Shown piece by piece: positions 52,239 through 61,311 of a DNA stretch of 64,000 bases. The notes under the pieces were generated by a model. It did not search any database. It was given only the letters and a program-made list of their open reading frames with translations, and was not told the origin of the DNA. Position 1 is the first letter of the stretch. Each line of letters starts with the position of its first letter. The stretch comes from Pseudomonas sp. H3(2019) (GTDB lineage Bacteria; Pseudomonadota; Gammaproteobacteria; Pseudomonadales; Pseudomonadaceae): NCBI RefSeq assembly GCF_007713465.1, contig NZ_VMSG01000018.1, positions 62,001 to 126,000 of the forward strand, written 5' to 3'. Made by a program: the position numbers and the translations under genes.

Positions 52239-52775
52239 ATGCGCCGTCTTCTGCTGACTCTCTTATTGCTGGGCACTGGCCTGGCTCATGCCGGCGAACT
52301 GCCGGAAACCGACTGGCTTGAACTGATGCCCAAGTCGGATCAGAAAGCCCTTGAGGCCATGCCTGAAATCGACCACAACTCGCCCGAAGCCAACGGCACC
52401 TTTACCGACAAGGGTGGCCTGAAGCAGAGCAAGGGCTTGCCAGCGGTGATGTATTCGACCAAGACCGTGGCGTCGATGAACGACAAGAACATCCGCATCG
52501 GCGGGTATCCCGTGCCGCTGGAAACCGATGCCAAGGGTCGCAGCACGCTGTTCTTCCTGGTGCCTTACCCGGGCGCCTGCATCCACGTGCCGCCACCACC
52601 GCCTAACCAATTGGTGCTGGTGCGCTATCCGAAGGGCTTGAAGCTGGACGATATCTACACACCGCTGTGGGTCACCGGCACGCTGAAGATCGAGAAGGTC
52701 AACAACGACCTGGCCGATGCGGCCTATGCACTGGATGCGGATAAAGTGCGGGCGGTCAAAGAGTCGGATTTGTAA
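52239..52775 (+). CDS. Exported DUF3299 family protein
   Basis: 178 residues. Signal peptide MRRLLLTLLLLGTGLAHA, then a mature domain with IRIGGYPVPLETDAKGRSTLFFLVPYPGACIHVPPPPPNQLVLVRYPKG, the DUF3299 signature (GACIHVPPPPPNQ). Probably periplasmic; the family is of unknown function, although members often accompany ABC-type exporters in other genera, none of which is here. ATG 52239; the frame opens at 52197 without a ribosome site. Confidence 0.87.
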   Translation: MRRLLLTLLLLGTGLAHAGELPETDWLELMPKSDQKALEAMPEIDHNSPEANGTFTDKGGLKQSKGLPAVMYSTKTVASMNDKNIRIGGYPVPLETDAKGRSTLFFLVPYPGACIHVPPPPPNQLVLVRYPKGLKLDDIYTPLWVTGTLKIEKVNNDLADAAYALDADKVRAVKESDL

Positions 52776-52795
52776 GGAAAGGCTTGCACAGAAGC

Positions 52796-52825
52796 TGTGG
52801 CGAGGGAGCAAGCTCCCTCGCCACA
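52796..52825. repeat. Palindromic repeat TGTGGCGAGGGAGC
   Basis: TGTGGCGAGGGAGCA and AGCTCCCTCGCCACA pair over 14 bp. This is a dispersed intergenic element common in Pseudomonas, here between the DUF3299 gene and the convergent mutarotase gene. Confidence 0.8.
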
Positions 52826-52841
52826 ATTGTCCGCAGTGTCT

Positions 52842-53741
52842 CTATAGCGGTTTGCTGGCGATGCTCACGCCCAGCGTATGACTCGCCCCCGGCGCCAGGG
52901 TCACGACGTCATCCATCACATTCGCCGTTTCGATGCACAGCATGCGCTGCCAGCCATCGTCGGCCATGTCACTGAACTGCGCTGAGCGCGCAATCCACGG
53001 GTTCCAGATCACCGCCGAGCGCGAGCCGCTGCTGGTCAGCTCGATGCGCCGTTCCCAGGCAGGATCGACGATGCTCAATTGCGCCGGTGTATTCAGGTAG
53101 ATCCGGTCGGTTTCCCCGGCAAAACGCAGGTCGCCGTTCTGAGTGACGGTTTTCCAGTTATCCAGGGTTTCGATGTAGCTCAGCCCGTCCAGGCCTTCGA
53201 CGTGCACGTTGCGTACATCGCTGACCGCGTAATAGCTGTGCAGCGCCTGGCTGATGGTGACGGGGGTACTGCCCTGGTTTTGGCTGGTCAGGTTGATATG
53301 CAGTTGCTCATCCAGGCGAATGCTCAGTTTCAGATCCACCGGATACGGCCAACCCGGCAAGCCGCCTTCGAGGTAGGGGAGGACGAACTCGACCTTCAGG
53401 CTTTCGCCTTCGGCTTCAATCGCACCCAGTTCCCAGTCCATCGTCCGTACTAAACCGTGGGCGGTCGGCGCTTCGTTGCTGACGCGCATTGCCTGAACGC
53501 TCGGCGGATTGCGGTCCAGGTTGCCAAACCATGGCCAGCACACCGGAACACCGGCGCGGATGCTTTTGCCGGTTTTGAACACCGCCTCATCGTTGAGCCA
53601 GATCAGCGGCGGTTGCCCGGCCAGTTGATAACTGAGGATGTGCGCGCCTTGCTGGGCCACCAGCAATTCGGCCTGACCGTGGCGGATGCGCCAGCAGTTC
53701 AGTTCATCCAGTTTTACGGCTTCAACGTTGGGAGTCGGCAT
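52842..53741 (-). CDS. D-hexose-6-phosphate mutarotase
   Basis: A 299-residue galactose-mutarotase-fold (YeaD-type) enzyme interconverting the anomers of hexose-6-phosphate: GAHILSYQLAGQPPLIWLNDEAVFKTGKSIRAGVPVCWPWFGNLDRNPPSVQAMRVSNEAPTAHGLVRTMDWE contains the conserved His and Arg residues; NPWIARSAQFSDMADDGWQRMLCIETANV closes the domain. ATG 53741 (MPTPNVEAVKLDELNCW) is chosen; the upstream TTG at 53774 is not supported. Monocistronic. Confidence 0.92.
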   Translation of the reverse strand: MPTPNVEAVKLDELNCWRIRHGQAELLVAQQGAHILSYQLAGQPPLIWLNDEAVFKTGKSIRAGVPVCWPWFGNLDRNPPSVQAMRVSNEAPTAHGLVRTMDWELGAIEAEGESLKVEFVLPYLEGGLPGWPYPVDLKLSIRLDEQLHINLTSQNQGSTPVTISQALHSYYAVSDVRNVHVEGLDGLSYIETLDNWKTVTQNGDLRFAGETDRIYLNTPAQLSIVDPAWERRIELTSSGSRSAVIWNPWIARSAQFSDMADDGWQRMLCIETANVMDDVVTLAPGASHTLGVSIASKPL

Positions 53742-53814
53742 GTTGCGCATCTCGTTCAGGATCAATGACGTCAATGGACCGTAAAGCGGCCGCCGGGTTT
53801 AACGCTCGCCCGGT

Positions 53815-54219
53815 TTAACGAGCTCTGGGTGGAACCGAGCGGGTGCGGCCGCTGCCATCGATGGCGACGAACACGAACACCGCCTCAGTGACTTTACGCC
53901 ATTCGCTGGACAGTGGATCGTCGCTCCAGACCTCGACCATCATCTTGATCGAGCTACGGCCGATTTCCGTTGCCTGGGTATAGAAGGACAGCTGCGCGCC
54001 CACAGCGACCGGCACCAGGAAGGCCATGCGATCGATCGCCACGGTGGCGACACGTCCGCCCGCGACCTTGCTGGCCATCGCCGTACCGGCCAAATCCATC
54101 TGAGACACCAGCCAGCCGCCGAATATATCGCCAAAGCCGTTGGTTTCGCGGGGAAGCGCGGTGATTTGCAGGGCCAGATCGCCTTGCGGAATAGGATCTT
54201 CTTGTTCGAGCTCTATCAT
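53815..54219 (-). CDS. YciA-type acyl-CoA thioesterase, second copy
   Basis: A 134-residue hotdog thioesterase: DLALQITALPRETNGFGDIFGGWLVSQMDLAGTAMASKVAGGRVATVAIDRMAFLVPVAVGAQLSFYTQATEIGRSSIKMMVEVW. The usual His-Gly-Gly is replaced by IFGGW in this branch, matching other short YciA-like members; the Asp of the central helix (MDLAGTA) is kept. ATG 54219 is used; the frame runs open to 54387 but has no ribosome site. Differs clearly from the 160-residue copy at 16129. Confidence 0.87.
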   Translation of the reverse strand: MIELEQEDPIPQGDLALQITALPRETNGFGDIFGGWLVSQMDLAGTAMASKVAGGRVATVAIDRMAFLVPVAVGAQLSFYTQATEIGRSSIKMMVEVWSDDPLSSEWRKVTEAVFVFVAIDGSGRTRSVPPRAR

Positions 54220-54585
54220 GCCGGGGGTGCCTCTGAGCCGTGACTCTTGGAATATGTAGCGGGTGAATAGCCGTCCTGGGAAAAACGATTCAGCCCCGAA
54301 CATACTACGTTCGTCACGTTTTCCATAAGGCGTGCTAAAGGGAAACTCTGCGAAACCGGCTGACAAAGGCCAACGACGTTTTCGCACAGCAACCCCTTAC
54401 AAAGTGTTGCACGGTTGCGAGTATATCGGTCGGTAGACTCCGAGACGACCATCGGGTTCTCATTTTGACTGCCAAATACTCGCTTTCCTGTGCTTTTTCG
54501 AACAATTTGCTATCGTGCCGAACCTGCCCAAGCCCCTGCCAGCGTTGTTGGGGTTGCGGATCTGACTATAAGAGAAGCCCTTGCC
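54220..54585. other. 366-bp intergenic stretch, no gene seen
   Basis: Between the divergent thioesterase and MFS genes. It contains TTGACT at 54464-54469 (possible -35) and an AT-rich run near 54505-54520, but no clear matching -10. No ORF here has a ribosome site. The open frame upstream of each gene is not supported as coding. Confidence 0.6.
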
Positions 54586-55884
54586 ATGACCACCGCGCCA
54601 TCGAGCATAGCGTCACCCGCGCAACCTGCGCGCCCCTTGACCGGTAACGATTACAAGACACTGTCGCTTTCCGCCTTGGGCGGCGCACTGGAGTTTTACG
54701 ACTTCATCATCTTCGTGTTCTTCGCCACGGTCGTTGGCAAGTTGTTCTTCCCGGCGGACATGCCCGAGTGGCTGCGGCTGATGCAGACCTTCGGTATCTT
54801 TGCCGCCGGTTACCTGGCGCGGCCACTGGGCGGCATCGTCATGGCGCACTTTGGCGACCTGCTGGGGCGCAAGAAAATGTTCACCCTGAGCATTTTCATG
54901 ATGGCCGTACCGACGCTGATCATGGGCCTGCTGCCGACTTATGCGCAGATCGGCCTGTGGGCGCCGATCCTGTTGCTGCTGATGCGGGTGATCCAGGGCG
55001 CGGCGATTGGCGGTGAAGTGCCGGGGGCCTGGGTATTCGTTTCCGAACACGTGCCACAGCGGCACATCGGCTACGCCTGCGGCACGCTGACGTGCGGCCT
55101 GACCGCGGGCATCCTGCTTGGCTCGCTGGTTGCCACCGCGATCAACAGCCTCTATACCCCTGAACAGGTGGCCGATTACGCCTGGCGTATCCCGTTCCTG
55201 CTCGGCGGTGTGTTCGGCCTGTTCTCGGTCTACCTGCGCCGTTGGCTGCACGAAACCCCAGTGTTCGCCGAGCTGCAACTGCGCAAGGCGCTGGCCGAAG
55301 AGGTGCCGCTGCGTGCGGTGCTGCGTGACCATCGCGGCGCCATCGCCATCTCGATGCTGCTGACCTGGTTGCTGTCGGCCGGGATCATCGTGGTCATTCT
55401 GATGACCCCGACCGTGCTGCAAACCATTTATCACTTCTCGGCCACGACTGCGCTGCAAGCCAATAGCGTGGCCATCGTGTGCCTGAGCCTGGGCTGTGTG
55501 ATCTCCGGCGCGCTGGCGGATCGCTTCGGCGCTGGCCGGGTGTTCGTGTTTGGCAGCGCAGCGCTGCTGGCGACGTCCTGGACTTTCTACCACAGCCTGT
55601 TCGATCACCCCGACTGGCTATTCCCGCTGTACGCGCTGACCGGCCTGTTTGTCGGCACCATCGGCGCGGTGCCATTCGTGATGGTCAAGGCGTTCCCGGC
55701 CGTGGTGCGCTTCAGCGGCCTGTCGTTTTCCTACAACCTGGCTTACGCGATCTTCGGCGGCCTGACCCCGATGGTCGTCACCCTGCTGCTCAAGGAAAGC
55801 CCGCTGGGGCCTGCCTATTATGTGGCGATCATTTGCAGCATCGGGATTCTGGTGGGTGGTTACCTCTGGAAGAACAACCGCTAA
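54586..55884 (+). CDS. MFS transporter of the metabolite:H+ symporter (MHS) type
   Basis: A 432-residue, 12-helix transporter: LSLSALGGALEFYDFIIFVFFATVVGKLFFP at the start, then the MFS loop MAHFGDLLGRKKMF (G-D-x-x-G-R-K-K) and RRWLHETPVFAELQLRKALAEEVPLRAVLRDHRGA in the central loop. These fit the MHS group (proline/betaine, alpha-ketoglutarate, shikimate permeases). ATG 54586 begins MTTAPSSIASP. Substrate not predictable. A palindromic repeat follows the gene. Confidence 0.9.
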   Translation: MTTAPSSIASPAQPARPLTGNDYKTLSLSALGGALEFYDFIIFVFFATVVGKLFFPADMPEWLRLMQTFGIFAAGYLARPLGGIVMAHFGDLLGRKKMFTLSIFMMAVPTLIMGLLPTYAQIGLWAPILLLLMRVIQGAAIGGEVPGAWVFVSEHVPQRHIGYACGTLTCGLTAGILLGSLVATAINSLYTPEQVADYAWRIPFLLGGVFGLFSVYLRRWLHETPVFAELQLRKALAEEVPLRAVLRDHRGAIAISMLLTWLLSAGIIVVILMTPTVLQTIYHFSATTALQANSVAIVCLSLGCVISGALADRFGAGRVFVFGSAALLATSWTFYHSLFDHPDWLFPLYALTGLFVGTIGAVPFVMVKAFPAVVRFSGLSFSYNLAYAIFGGLTPMVVTLLLKESPLGPAYYVAIICSIGILVGGYLWKNNR

Positions 55885-55894
55885 CTCACTGAAT

Positions 55895-55925
55895 GATCGT
55901 TCCCACGCAGAGCATGGGAACGATC
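55895..55925. repeat. Palindromic repeat, GATCGTTCCCA family
   Basis: GATCGTTCCCA and TGGGAACGATC around CGCAGAGCA, identical in sequence to the copy at 20709-20739. It follows the MFS gene by 10 nt and may end its transcript. Confidence 0.85.
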
Positions 55926-55953
55926 AAGCGCCAAATGCTGGCCTTTCATCTAA

Positions 55954-55971
55954 TTGTCATATTCAAGTCAT
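55954..55971 (+). promoter_or_regulatory. Pho box upstream of pstS
   Basis: TTGTCAT-ATTC-AAGTCAT fits the PhoB repeat CTGTCAT-N4-CTGTCAT, with two half-sites 11 bp apart. It is 67 bp before the pstS start, replacing the -35 region of the promoter. Confidence 0.85.
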
Positions 55972-56038
55972 AGAGTGTTCACACGGCCTGCCGATACTTG
56001 GCCCCGACTTAACACACCCTATTTGCTAGGAGTAAGGC

Positions 56039-57043
56039 ATGAAACTGAAGCGTTTGATGGCGGCAATGACGTTTGTCGCTGCTGGCGTTGCAACTGCCAA
56101 CGCGGTAGCCGCTGGTGTAGACCCAGCCATTCCGGCTTATACCAAAGCCACTGGTGTTTCGGGCAACCTGTCCAGCGTCGGTTCCGATACCCTGGCCAAC
56201 CTCATGACCCTGTGGGCTGAGAACTACAAAAAAGAATACCCGAACGTAAACATCCAGATTCAGGCCGCTGGTTCCGCCACCGCGCCACCTGCGTTGACTG
56301 AAGGCACCTCCAACTTAGGTCCCATGAGCCGCAAGATGAAGGACACCGAACTGGCGGCCTTCGAACAGAAGTACGGCTACAAGCCAACCGCTATCCCGGT
56401 TGCCGTGGATGCCCTGGCCGTGTTCGTGCATAAGGACAACCCGATCCAGCACCTGACCATGGAACAAGTCGACGCGATCTTCTCCTCGACTCGTCTGTGC
56501 GGCGCTAAAGCAGAAGTCAAAACCTGGGGCGACCTGGGCGTGACCGGCGACCTGGCCAACAAGCCGGTTCAACTGTTCGGTCGTAACTCGGTATCCGGCA
56601 CGTATGGCTACTTCAAAGAAGAAGCCCTGTGCAAAGGCGACTACAAGCCAAACGTCAACGAACAACCAGGCTCGGCTTCGGTCGTGCAATCGATCAGCTC
56701 TTCGCTGAACGGTATCGGTTACTCGGGCATCGGCTACAAAACTGCTAGCGTGAAGACTGTGGCTCTGGCCAAGAAAGGCAGCACTGACTACATCGCAGAC
56801 AGCGAAGAAAACGCCCTGAACGGCAAATACCCGCTGTCGCGTTTCCTCTACGTTTACGTCAACAAAGCTCCGAACAAGCCTCTGGCCCCGCTGGAAGCCG
56901 AGTTCGTGAAACTGGTTCTGTCCAAACAGGGTCAGGAAGTTGTCGTGAAAGACGGCTACATCCCACTGCCAGCCAAAGTTGCCGCCAAGGCACTGGCTGA
57001 CCTGGGTCTGCAGGAAGGCGGCGCTGAAGTCGCAAAAAAGTAA
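56039..57043 (+). CDS. pstS: Phosphate ABC transporter binding protein PstS
   Basis: Periplasmic phosphate-binding protein of the high-affinity Pst system, 334 residues. Signal peptide MKLKRLMAAMTFVAAGVATANAVA, then VSSVGSDTLANLMTLWAENY, IQIQAAGSATAPPALTEGTSNLGPMSR and FGRNSVSGTYGYFKEEALCKGDY. These hold the Ser, Thr, Asp and Arg contacts for phosphate. AGGAG lies before ATG 56039. A Pho box upstream and a hairpin after the gene (57048-57075) make it a separately expressed first gene, as is common for the abundant binding protein. pstC follows with its own Pho box. Confidence 0.96.
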   Translation: MKLKRLMAAMTFVAAGVATANAVAAGVDPAIPAYTKATGVSGNLSSVGSDTLANLMTLWAENYKKEYPNVNIQIQAAGSATAPPALTEGTSNLGPMSRKMKDTELAAFEQKYGYKPTAIPVAVDALAVFVHKDNPIQHLTMEQVDAIFSSTRLCGAKAEVKTWGDLGVTGDLANKPVQLFGRNSVSGTYGYFKEEALCKGDYKPNVNEQPGSASVVQSISSSLNGIGYSGIGYKTASVKTVALAKKGSTDYIADSEENALNGKYPLSRFLYVYVNKAPNKPLAPLEAEFVKLVLSKQGQEVVVKDGYIPLPAKVAAKALADLGLQEGGAEVAKK

Positions 57044-57047
57044 AACC

Positions 57048-57075
57048 CTGAGTCAGGGCTGAAGTCCTGACTCAG
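57048..57075 (+). terminator. Hairpin after pstS
   Basis: CTGAGTCAGG and CCTGACTCAG pair over 10 bp with an 8-nt loop, 4 nt beyond the pstS stop. Without a T-run it likely stabilises the pstS mRNA end and partly stops transcription. Confidence 0.7.
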
Positions 57076-57161
57076 TAGGAGCCGGCTCGGCGGTGAATGG
57101 CCTCACCGCGGTGAGCCCGTCGACCCAGTCGATTGCACTGCCGGCGAGCCGGCTCCTACAC
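57075..57161. repeat. Large palindromic repeat between pstS and pstC
   Basis: TAGGAGCCGGCTC...GAGCCGGCTCCTA forms an 87-bp element with inner hairpins (GGTGA/TCACC). It resembles dispersed Pseudomonas elements and the TGTAGGA repeat at 47148. Confidence 0.75.
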
Positions 57162-57208
57162 CCCCAAATTTCTGTCCGCTGCCAGTTCACACGGGCGGCG
57201 GATTTGTT

Positions 57209-57237
57209 GCGTCACTGCATTGTCATCTTTCTGTCAT
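57209..57237 (+). promoter_or_regulatory. Pho box array upstream of pstC
   Basis: GCGTCAC-TGCA-TTGTCAT-CTTT-CTGTCAT gives three half-sites spaced at 11 bp; the last two match the PhoB consensus almost fully. They end 22 bp before the pstC start. This shows pstCAB-phoU has its own PhoB-controlled promoter. Confidence 0.88.
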
Positions 57238-57259
57238 ACAGGATCGCTAGGGTGTGCGC

Positions 57260-59542
57260 ATGACTGATCTGGCCAATTCCACCATGACTACCAATCCCCC
57301 CAAGCGCATTGACTTCAATACGCCGGAGCTACAACGCAAGCGCCGCATCCGCGCGCTCAAGGATCGCCTGACCCACTGGTACGTTTTCGTCGGCGGACTC
57401 GCCGTCCTCGGTGCGATCACGCTGATCTTCTTCTTCCTTGGCTACGTTGTCGCACCACTGTTTCAGGGCGCCAGCCTGACTCCCAAGGACGCAATCACTC
57501 CGGCCTGGATGCAAGACGCCGGCAAACCGCTGATGATCTCCCTCGAAGAACAGAACCAGGTCGCCATGCGGGTTTCCGACAAGGGCCAGGCGCTGTTTTT
57601 CGACGTCGACAGTGGCGCCGAGCTAAGCCGCATTGACCTGCCGATCCCGGCCGGCACCAGCGTAACCGCCATTGGTAAAGACCAGCCCGGCCATCCGCTG
57701 GTTGTCGTGGGTTTGTCCAACGGTCAGGCGCTGGTGTTCCGTCACACCTATAAAGTCAGTTACCCGGAAGGCAAGAAAACCATCTCGCCGGCCATCGAAT
57801 TCCCGTACGGCGAAACGCCGATCGCACTGAACGAGCAGGGCGGTGCCCTGGAGCACGTCAGCCTCAATGCGACCGACTCGACCCTGCTGCTCGCCGGCTC
57901 TACCGGTTCGCAATTGCACGTGCTGTCGCTGAGCAGCGAAGAAAACATGATGACCGGTGAGGTCACCAACGAGCAGAAGCGTATCGAGCTGCCGCAAATG
58001 ACCGAGCCGGTGAAGAACATCTTCGTCGACCCGCGTCAGCAGTGGCTGTACGTGGTCAACGGCCGTGCCCAGGCCGACGTCTTCAGCCTGAGCGACAAGA
58101 GCCTCAACGGTCGCTACAAACTGCTGGATGACGGCGAAGCGCAAGTGACCGCCAGTACTCAACTGGTGGGCGGTATTTCGCTGATCATCGGCGACTCCAA
58201 GGGTGGTCTGGCCCAGTGGTTCATGGCTCGCGATACCGATGGCGAGCAACGACTGAAACAGATCCGCACCTTCCAGATGGGCACCACGCCGATCGTTGAA
58301 ATCACCGCCGAAGAACGTCGCAAAGGCTTCGTCGCCCTCGACACGTCCGGCAAGCTTGGCGTATTCCACAGCACTGCCCACCGCACCTTGCTGGTGAACC
58401 AGGTGGTGGATGGCGCGGGCCTCTTCGGCCTGTCGCCGCGTGCCAACCGGATCATTGTGGAGCAGGGCGGCAAACTGCAACCGCTGCTGCTCGACAACCC
58501 GCACCCGGAAGTCTCGTGGAGCGCGTTGTGGAGCAAGGTCTGGTACGAAAACTACGACGAGCCTAAATACGTCTGGCAATCGACCGCAGCCAACACCGAC
58601 TTCGAACCCAAGATGAGCCTTTCGCCACTGACCTTCGGTACGCTGAAAGCCGCGTTCTACGCGATGCTGCTGGCCGCACCGCTGGCGGTTGCTGCGGCGA
58701 TCTACACTGCGTACTTCATGGCGCCGGGCATGCGCCGCAAGGTGAAACCGGTCATCGAATTGATGGAAGCGATGCCGACGGTGATCCTCGGCTTCTTTGC
58801 CGGCCTGTTTCTCGCGCCGTATGTGGAAGGGCATTTGCCGGGCATTTTCAGCCTGCTGATGCTCTTGCCGATCGGCATTCTGGTCGCCGGCTTCATCTTC
58901 AGTCGCCTGCCCGAGTCGATTCGCCTGAAAGTGCCGGACGGCTGGGAAAGCGCGATCCTGATCCCGGTGATCATTTTCGTCTGCTGGCTCTCGCTGTACA
59001 TGAGCCCGTACATGGAAACCTGGTTCTTCGGCGGCGACATGCGCATGTGGATCTCCCATGACCTGGGCATCACCTACGACCAGCGCAATGCACTGGTGGT
59101 GGGTCTGGCCATGGGCTTTGCGGTGATCCCGAACATCTACTCGATCGCCGAAGACGCCGTGTTCAGCGTGCCGCGCGGCCTGACGCTGGGCTCCCTGGCC
59201 CTCGGCGCTACGCCATGGCAGACCATGACCCGCGTAGTGATCCTGACCGCCAGCCCGGGCATTTTCTCGGCACTGATGATCGGCATGGGCCGTGCGGTCG
59301 GGGAAACCATGATCGTGCTGATGGCCACCGGTAACACCCCGGTCATGGAAATGAACCTGTTCGAAGGTCTGCGCACCCTGGCCGCCAACGTCGCGGTAGA
59401 GATGCCCGAATCGGAAGTCGGCGGCAGCCACTACCGCGTGCTGTTCCTGTCGGCGCTGGTGCTGCTGTTGTTCACCTTCATCATGAACACCCTCGCGGAG
59501 CTGATCCGTCAGCGTCTGCGCAAGAAATACTCGTCGCTTTAA
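57260..59542 (+). CDS. pstC: Phosphate ABC transporter permease PstC with a large N-terminal domain
   Basis: A 760-residue permease. A membrane helix (about 33-60: WYVFVGGLAVLGAITLIFFFLGYVVAPLF) is followed by about 400 periplasmic residues with beta-propeller-like repeats (LVVVGLSNGQALVFRHTYKV; LLLAGSTGSQLHVLSLSSEE; WLYVVNGRAQADVFSLSDKS), then the typical permease (about 465-760: GTLKAAFYAMLLAAPLAVAAAIYTAYFMAPGMRRKVKPVIELMEAMPTVILGFFAGLFL) with the EAA loop region LGSLALGATPWQTMTRVVILTASPG. The classical PstC has about 320 residues, so the extra domain is notable. ATG 57260 has AGGG upstream; GTG 57254 is in frame too. Confidence 0.93.
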   Translation: MTDLANSTMTTNPPKRIDFNTPELQRKRRIRALKDRLTHWYVFVGGLAVLGAITLIFFFLGYVVAPLFQGASLTPKDAITPAWMQDAGKPLMISLEEQNQVAMRVSDKGQALFFDVDSGAELSRIDLPIPAGTSVTAIGKDQPGHPLVVVGLSNGQALVFRHTYKVSYPEGKKTISPAIEFPYGETPIALNEQGGALEHVSLNATDSTLLLAGSTGSQLHVLSLSSEENMMTGEVTNEQKRIELPQMTEPVKNIFVDPRQQWLYVVNGRAQADVFSLSDKSLNGRYKLLDDGEAQVTASTQLVGGISLIIGDSKGGLAQWFMARDTDGEQRLKQIRTFQMGTTPIVEITAEERRKGFVALDTSGKLGVFHSTAHRTLLVNQVVDGAGLFGLSPRANRIIVEQGGKLQPLLLDNPHPEVSWSALWSKVWYENYDEPKYVWQSTAANTDFEPKMSLSPLTFGTLKAAFYAMLLAAPLAVAAAIYTAYFMAPGMRRKVKPVIELMEAMPTVILGFFAGLFLAPYVEGHLPGIFSLLMLLPIGILVAGFIFSRLPESIRLKVPDGWESAILIPVIIFVCWLSLYMSPYMETWFFGGDMRMWISHDLGITYDQRNALVVGLAMGFAVIPNIYSIAEDAVFSVPRGLTLGSLALGATPWQTMTRVVILTASPGIFSALMIGMGRAVGETMIVLMATGNTPVMEMNLFEGLRTLAANVAVEMPESEVGGSHYRVLFLSALVLLLFTFIMNTLAELIRQRLRKKYSSL

Positions 59543-59557
59543 GAAAGGTAGAAGTCT

Positions 59558-61228
59558 GTGAAACAGAACTCCCTGAAAGGATGGTTCAAGAGCGGCGCCC
59601 CCGGCGTCTGGATCAGCGGTGGCGCGGTGTCCATCGCGGTCATCATGACCATTGGTTTGCTGGCGGTGATTGCCGTGCGCGGTCTGGGCCACTTCTGGCC
59701 GGCAGACCTGATGCACGCCAGTTACAACGTGCCGGGCCAGGCCAACCATGTCGTCATCGGCGAAGTGGTGCAGAAGGAAGAAGTACCGCGTGAGCGTCTG
59801 AAAACCGCGGGCTTGCCAGTGCCGGACCAAGGTCCGGAATTCATGACCCGCGAGCTGATCAAGGTCGGTAACCGTGACATCAACGGCAATGACTTCACCT
59901 GGATCGTCGGCGAGTGGCTGACCGACCAGAGCACGCCGCGTGAACTGATGACCATCGAGCGCCGCGAGTGGGGCAACTTCTACGGCTACCTGCTCAACGT
60001 CAAACAGGACGGCAAGGTCATCGCTGAAGGCGAAGCGGCCTGGCCGGAGCTGCAAGCGCGGGTGGACCGGGTCAACGGGCTGGCAGCGCAGCTCAAGAGC
60101 CTGGAAAAAACCGACATCGGTGCGATCAACGCCGGCCTCGAACGTATTCGCCTGCACGGCCGCAAGCTGGAGCTGGAAGGTAAGCTCGACGCGACCGCGC
60201 AGGCCGACATGGACGCCGAACGCGCTGAACTGAACGCCCGTTATAAAGATGTCGAAGCGCGCTTGAGCGACCTGCACACGCAGTTCAACCGCGACAGCCT
60301 GACGGCTCGCGATGCCAACGGCAAAGAGATCGAAATCGGCATCGGCAAAGTGGTTCACGCCTATCAGCCGAACGCGATGAGCTACCTGACCAAAATGGGC
60401 TTCTACTTCAAAAAGGTCTGGGAGTTCCTGAGCGACGACCCGCGTGAAGCCAACACCGAAGGCGGGATCTTCCCGGCAATCTTCGGCACCGTGATGATGA
60501 CCCTGATCATGGCGATGATCGTCACCCCGTTCGGCGTACTGGCAGCGGTCTACCTGCGTGAATATGCACGCCAGGGGCCGATGACCCGGTTGATCCGTAT
60601 CGCGGTGAACAACCTGGCGGGCGTTCCGGCGATCGTTTATGGCGTGTTCGGTCTGGGCTTCTTCGTTTACGTACTCGGCGGCTCGGTTGACCGGTTGTTC
60701 TTCCCTGAAGCCTTGCCGGCGCCGACGTTCGGTACGCCGGGCCTGCTCTGGGCCTCGCTGACCCTGGCACTGCTGGCAGTGCCGGTGGTGATCGTGGCGA
60801 CCGAAGAAGGTCTGGCGCGGATTCCTCGCACCGTGCGCGAAGGCTCGTTGGCCCTCGGCGCGACCAAGGCTGAAACCTTGTGGAAGATCGTGCTGCCAAT
60901 GGCCAGCCCGGCGATGATGACCGGGATGATCCTCGCCGTGGCTCGCGCCGCCGGTGAAGTGGCGCCGCTGATGCTGGTGGGTGTGGTGAAACTGGCGCCG
61001 TCGCTGCCGGTGGACGGCAACTACCCGTACTTGCACCTCGACCAGAAAATCATGCACCTGGGCTTCCATATTTACGACGTCGGCTTCCAGAGCCCGAACG
61101 TCGAAGCCGCACGGCCGCTGGTGTACGCCACGGCGCTGTTGCTGGTGCTGGTGATCGCGACGCTCAACCTGTCGGCAGTGTGGATCCGTAACCACCTGCG
61201 CGAGAAATACAAAGCGTTGGATAGCTGA
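59558..61228 (+). CDS. pstA: Phosphate ABC transporter permease PstA with a long insertion
   Basis: A 556-residue permease. After one helix (about 18-42: ISGGAVSIAVIMTIGLLAVIAVRGLG) comes a long extracytoplasmic region (about 45-295) with a coiled-coil-like part (LKSLEKTDIGAINAGLERIRLHGRKLELEGKLDATAQADMDAERAELNARYKDVEARLSDL), then the usual PstA helices from about 300, with the loop VREGSLALGATKAETLWKIVLPMASPAMMTG. PstA of E. coli has about 296 residues. The start is GTG 59558 with AAAGG upstream. It lies between pstC and pstB. Confidence 0.93.
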   Translation: MKQNSLKGWFKSGAPGVWISGGAVSIAVIMTIGLLAVIAVRGLGHFWPADLMHASYNVPGQANHVVIGEVVQKEEVPRERLKTAGLPVPDQGPEFMTRELIKVGNRDINGNDFTWIVGEWLTDQSTPRELMTIERREWGNFYGYLLNVKQDGKVIAEGEAAWPELQARVDRVNGLAAQLKSLEKTDIGAINAGLERIRLHGRKLELEGKLDATAQADMDAERAELNARYKDVEARLSDLHTQFNRDSLTARDANGKEIEIGIGKVVHAYQPNAMSYLTKMGFYFKKVWEFLSDDPREANTEGGIFPAIFGTVMMTLIMAMIVTPFGVLAAVYLREYARQGPMTRLIRIAVNNLAGVPAIVYGVFGLGFFVYVLGGSVDRLFFPEALPAPTFGTPGLLWASLTLALLAVPVVIVATEEGLARIPRTVREGSLALGATKAETLWKIVLPMASPAMMTGMILAVARAAGEVAPLMLVGVVKLAPSLPVDGNYPYLHLDQKIMHLGFHIYDVGFQSPNVEAARPLVYATALLLVLVIATLNLSAVWIRNHLREKYKALDS

Positions 61229-61311
61229 TCGCTGTCCCCAAAATTGAATGTGCTGCTGGCTCTGACGCCAGCAGTTCACTGAACCGAATTTGTTAGCACA
61301 GGGAGTTTCCC

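Noticed and set aside
54220..54387. An N-terminal extension of the second thioesterase
   Set aside because: The frame is open but has no ribosome site, the extra peptide is Arg/Phe-rich and unlike hotdog proteins, and the conserved part starts at 54219.
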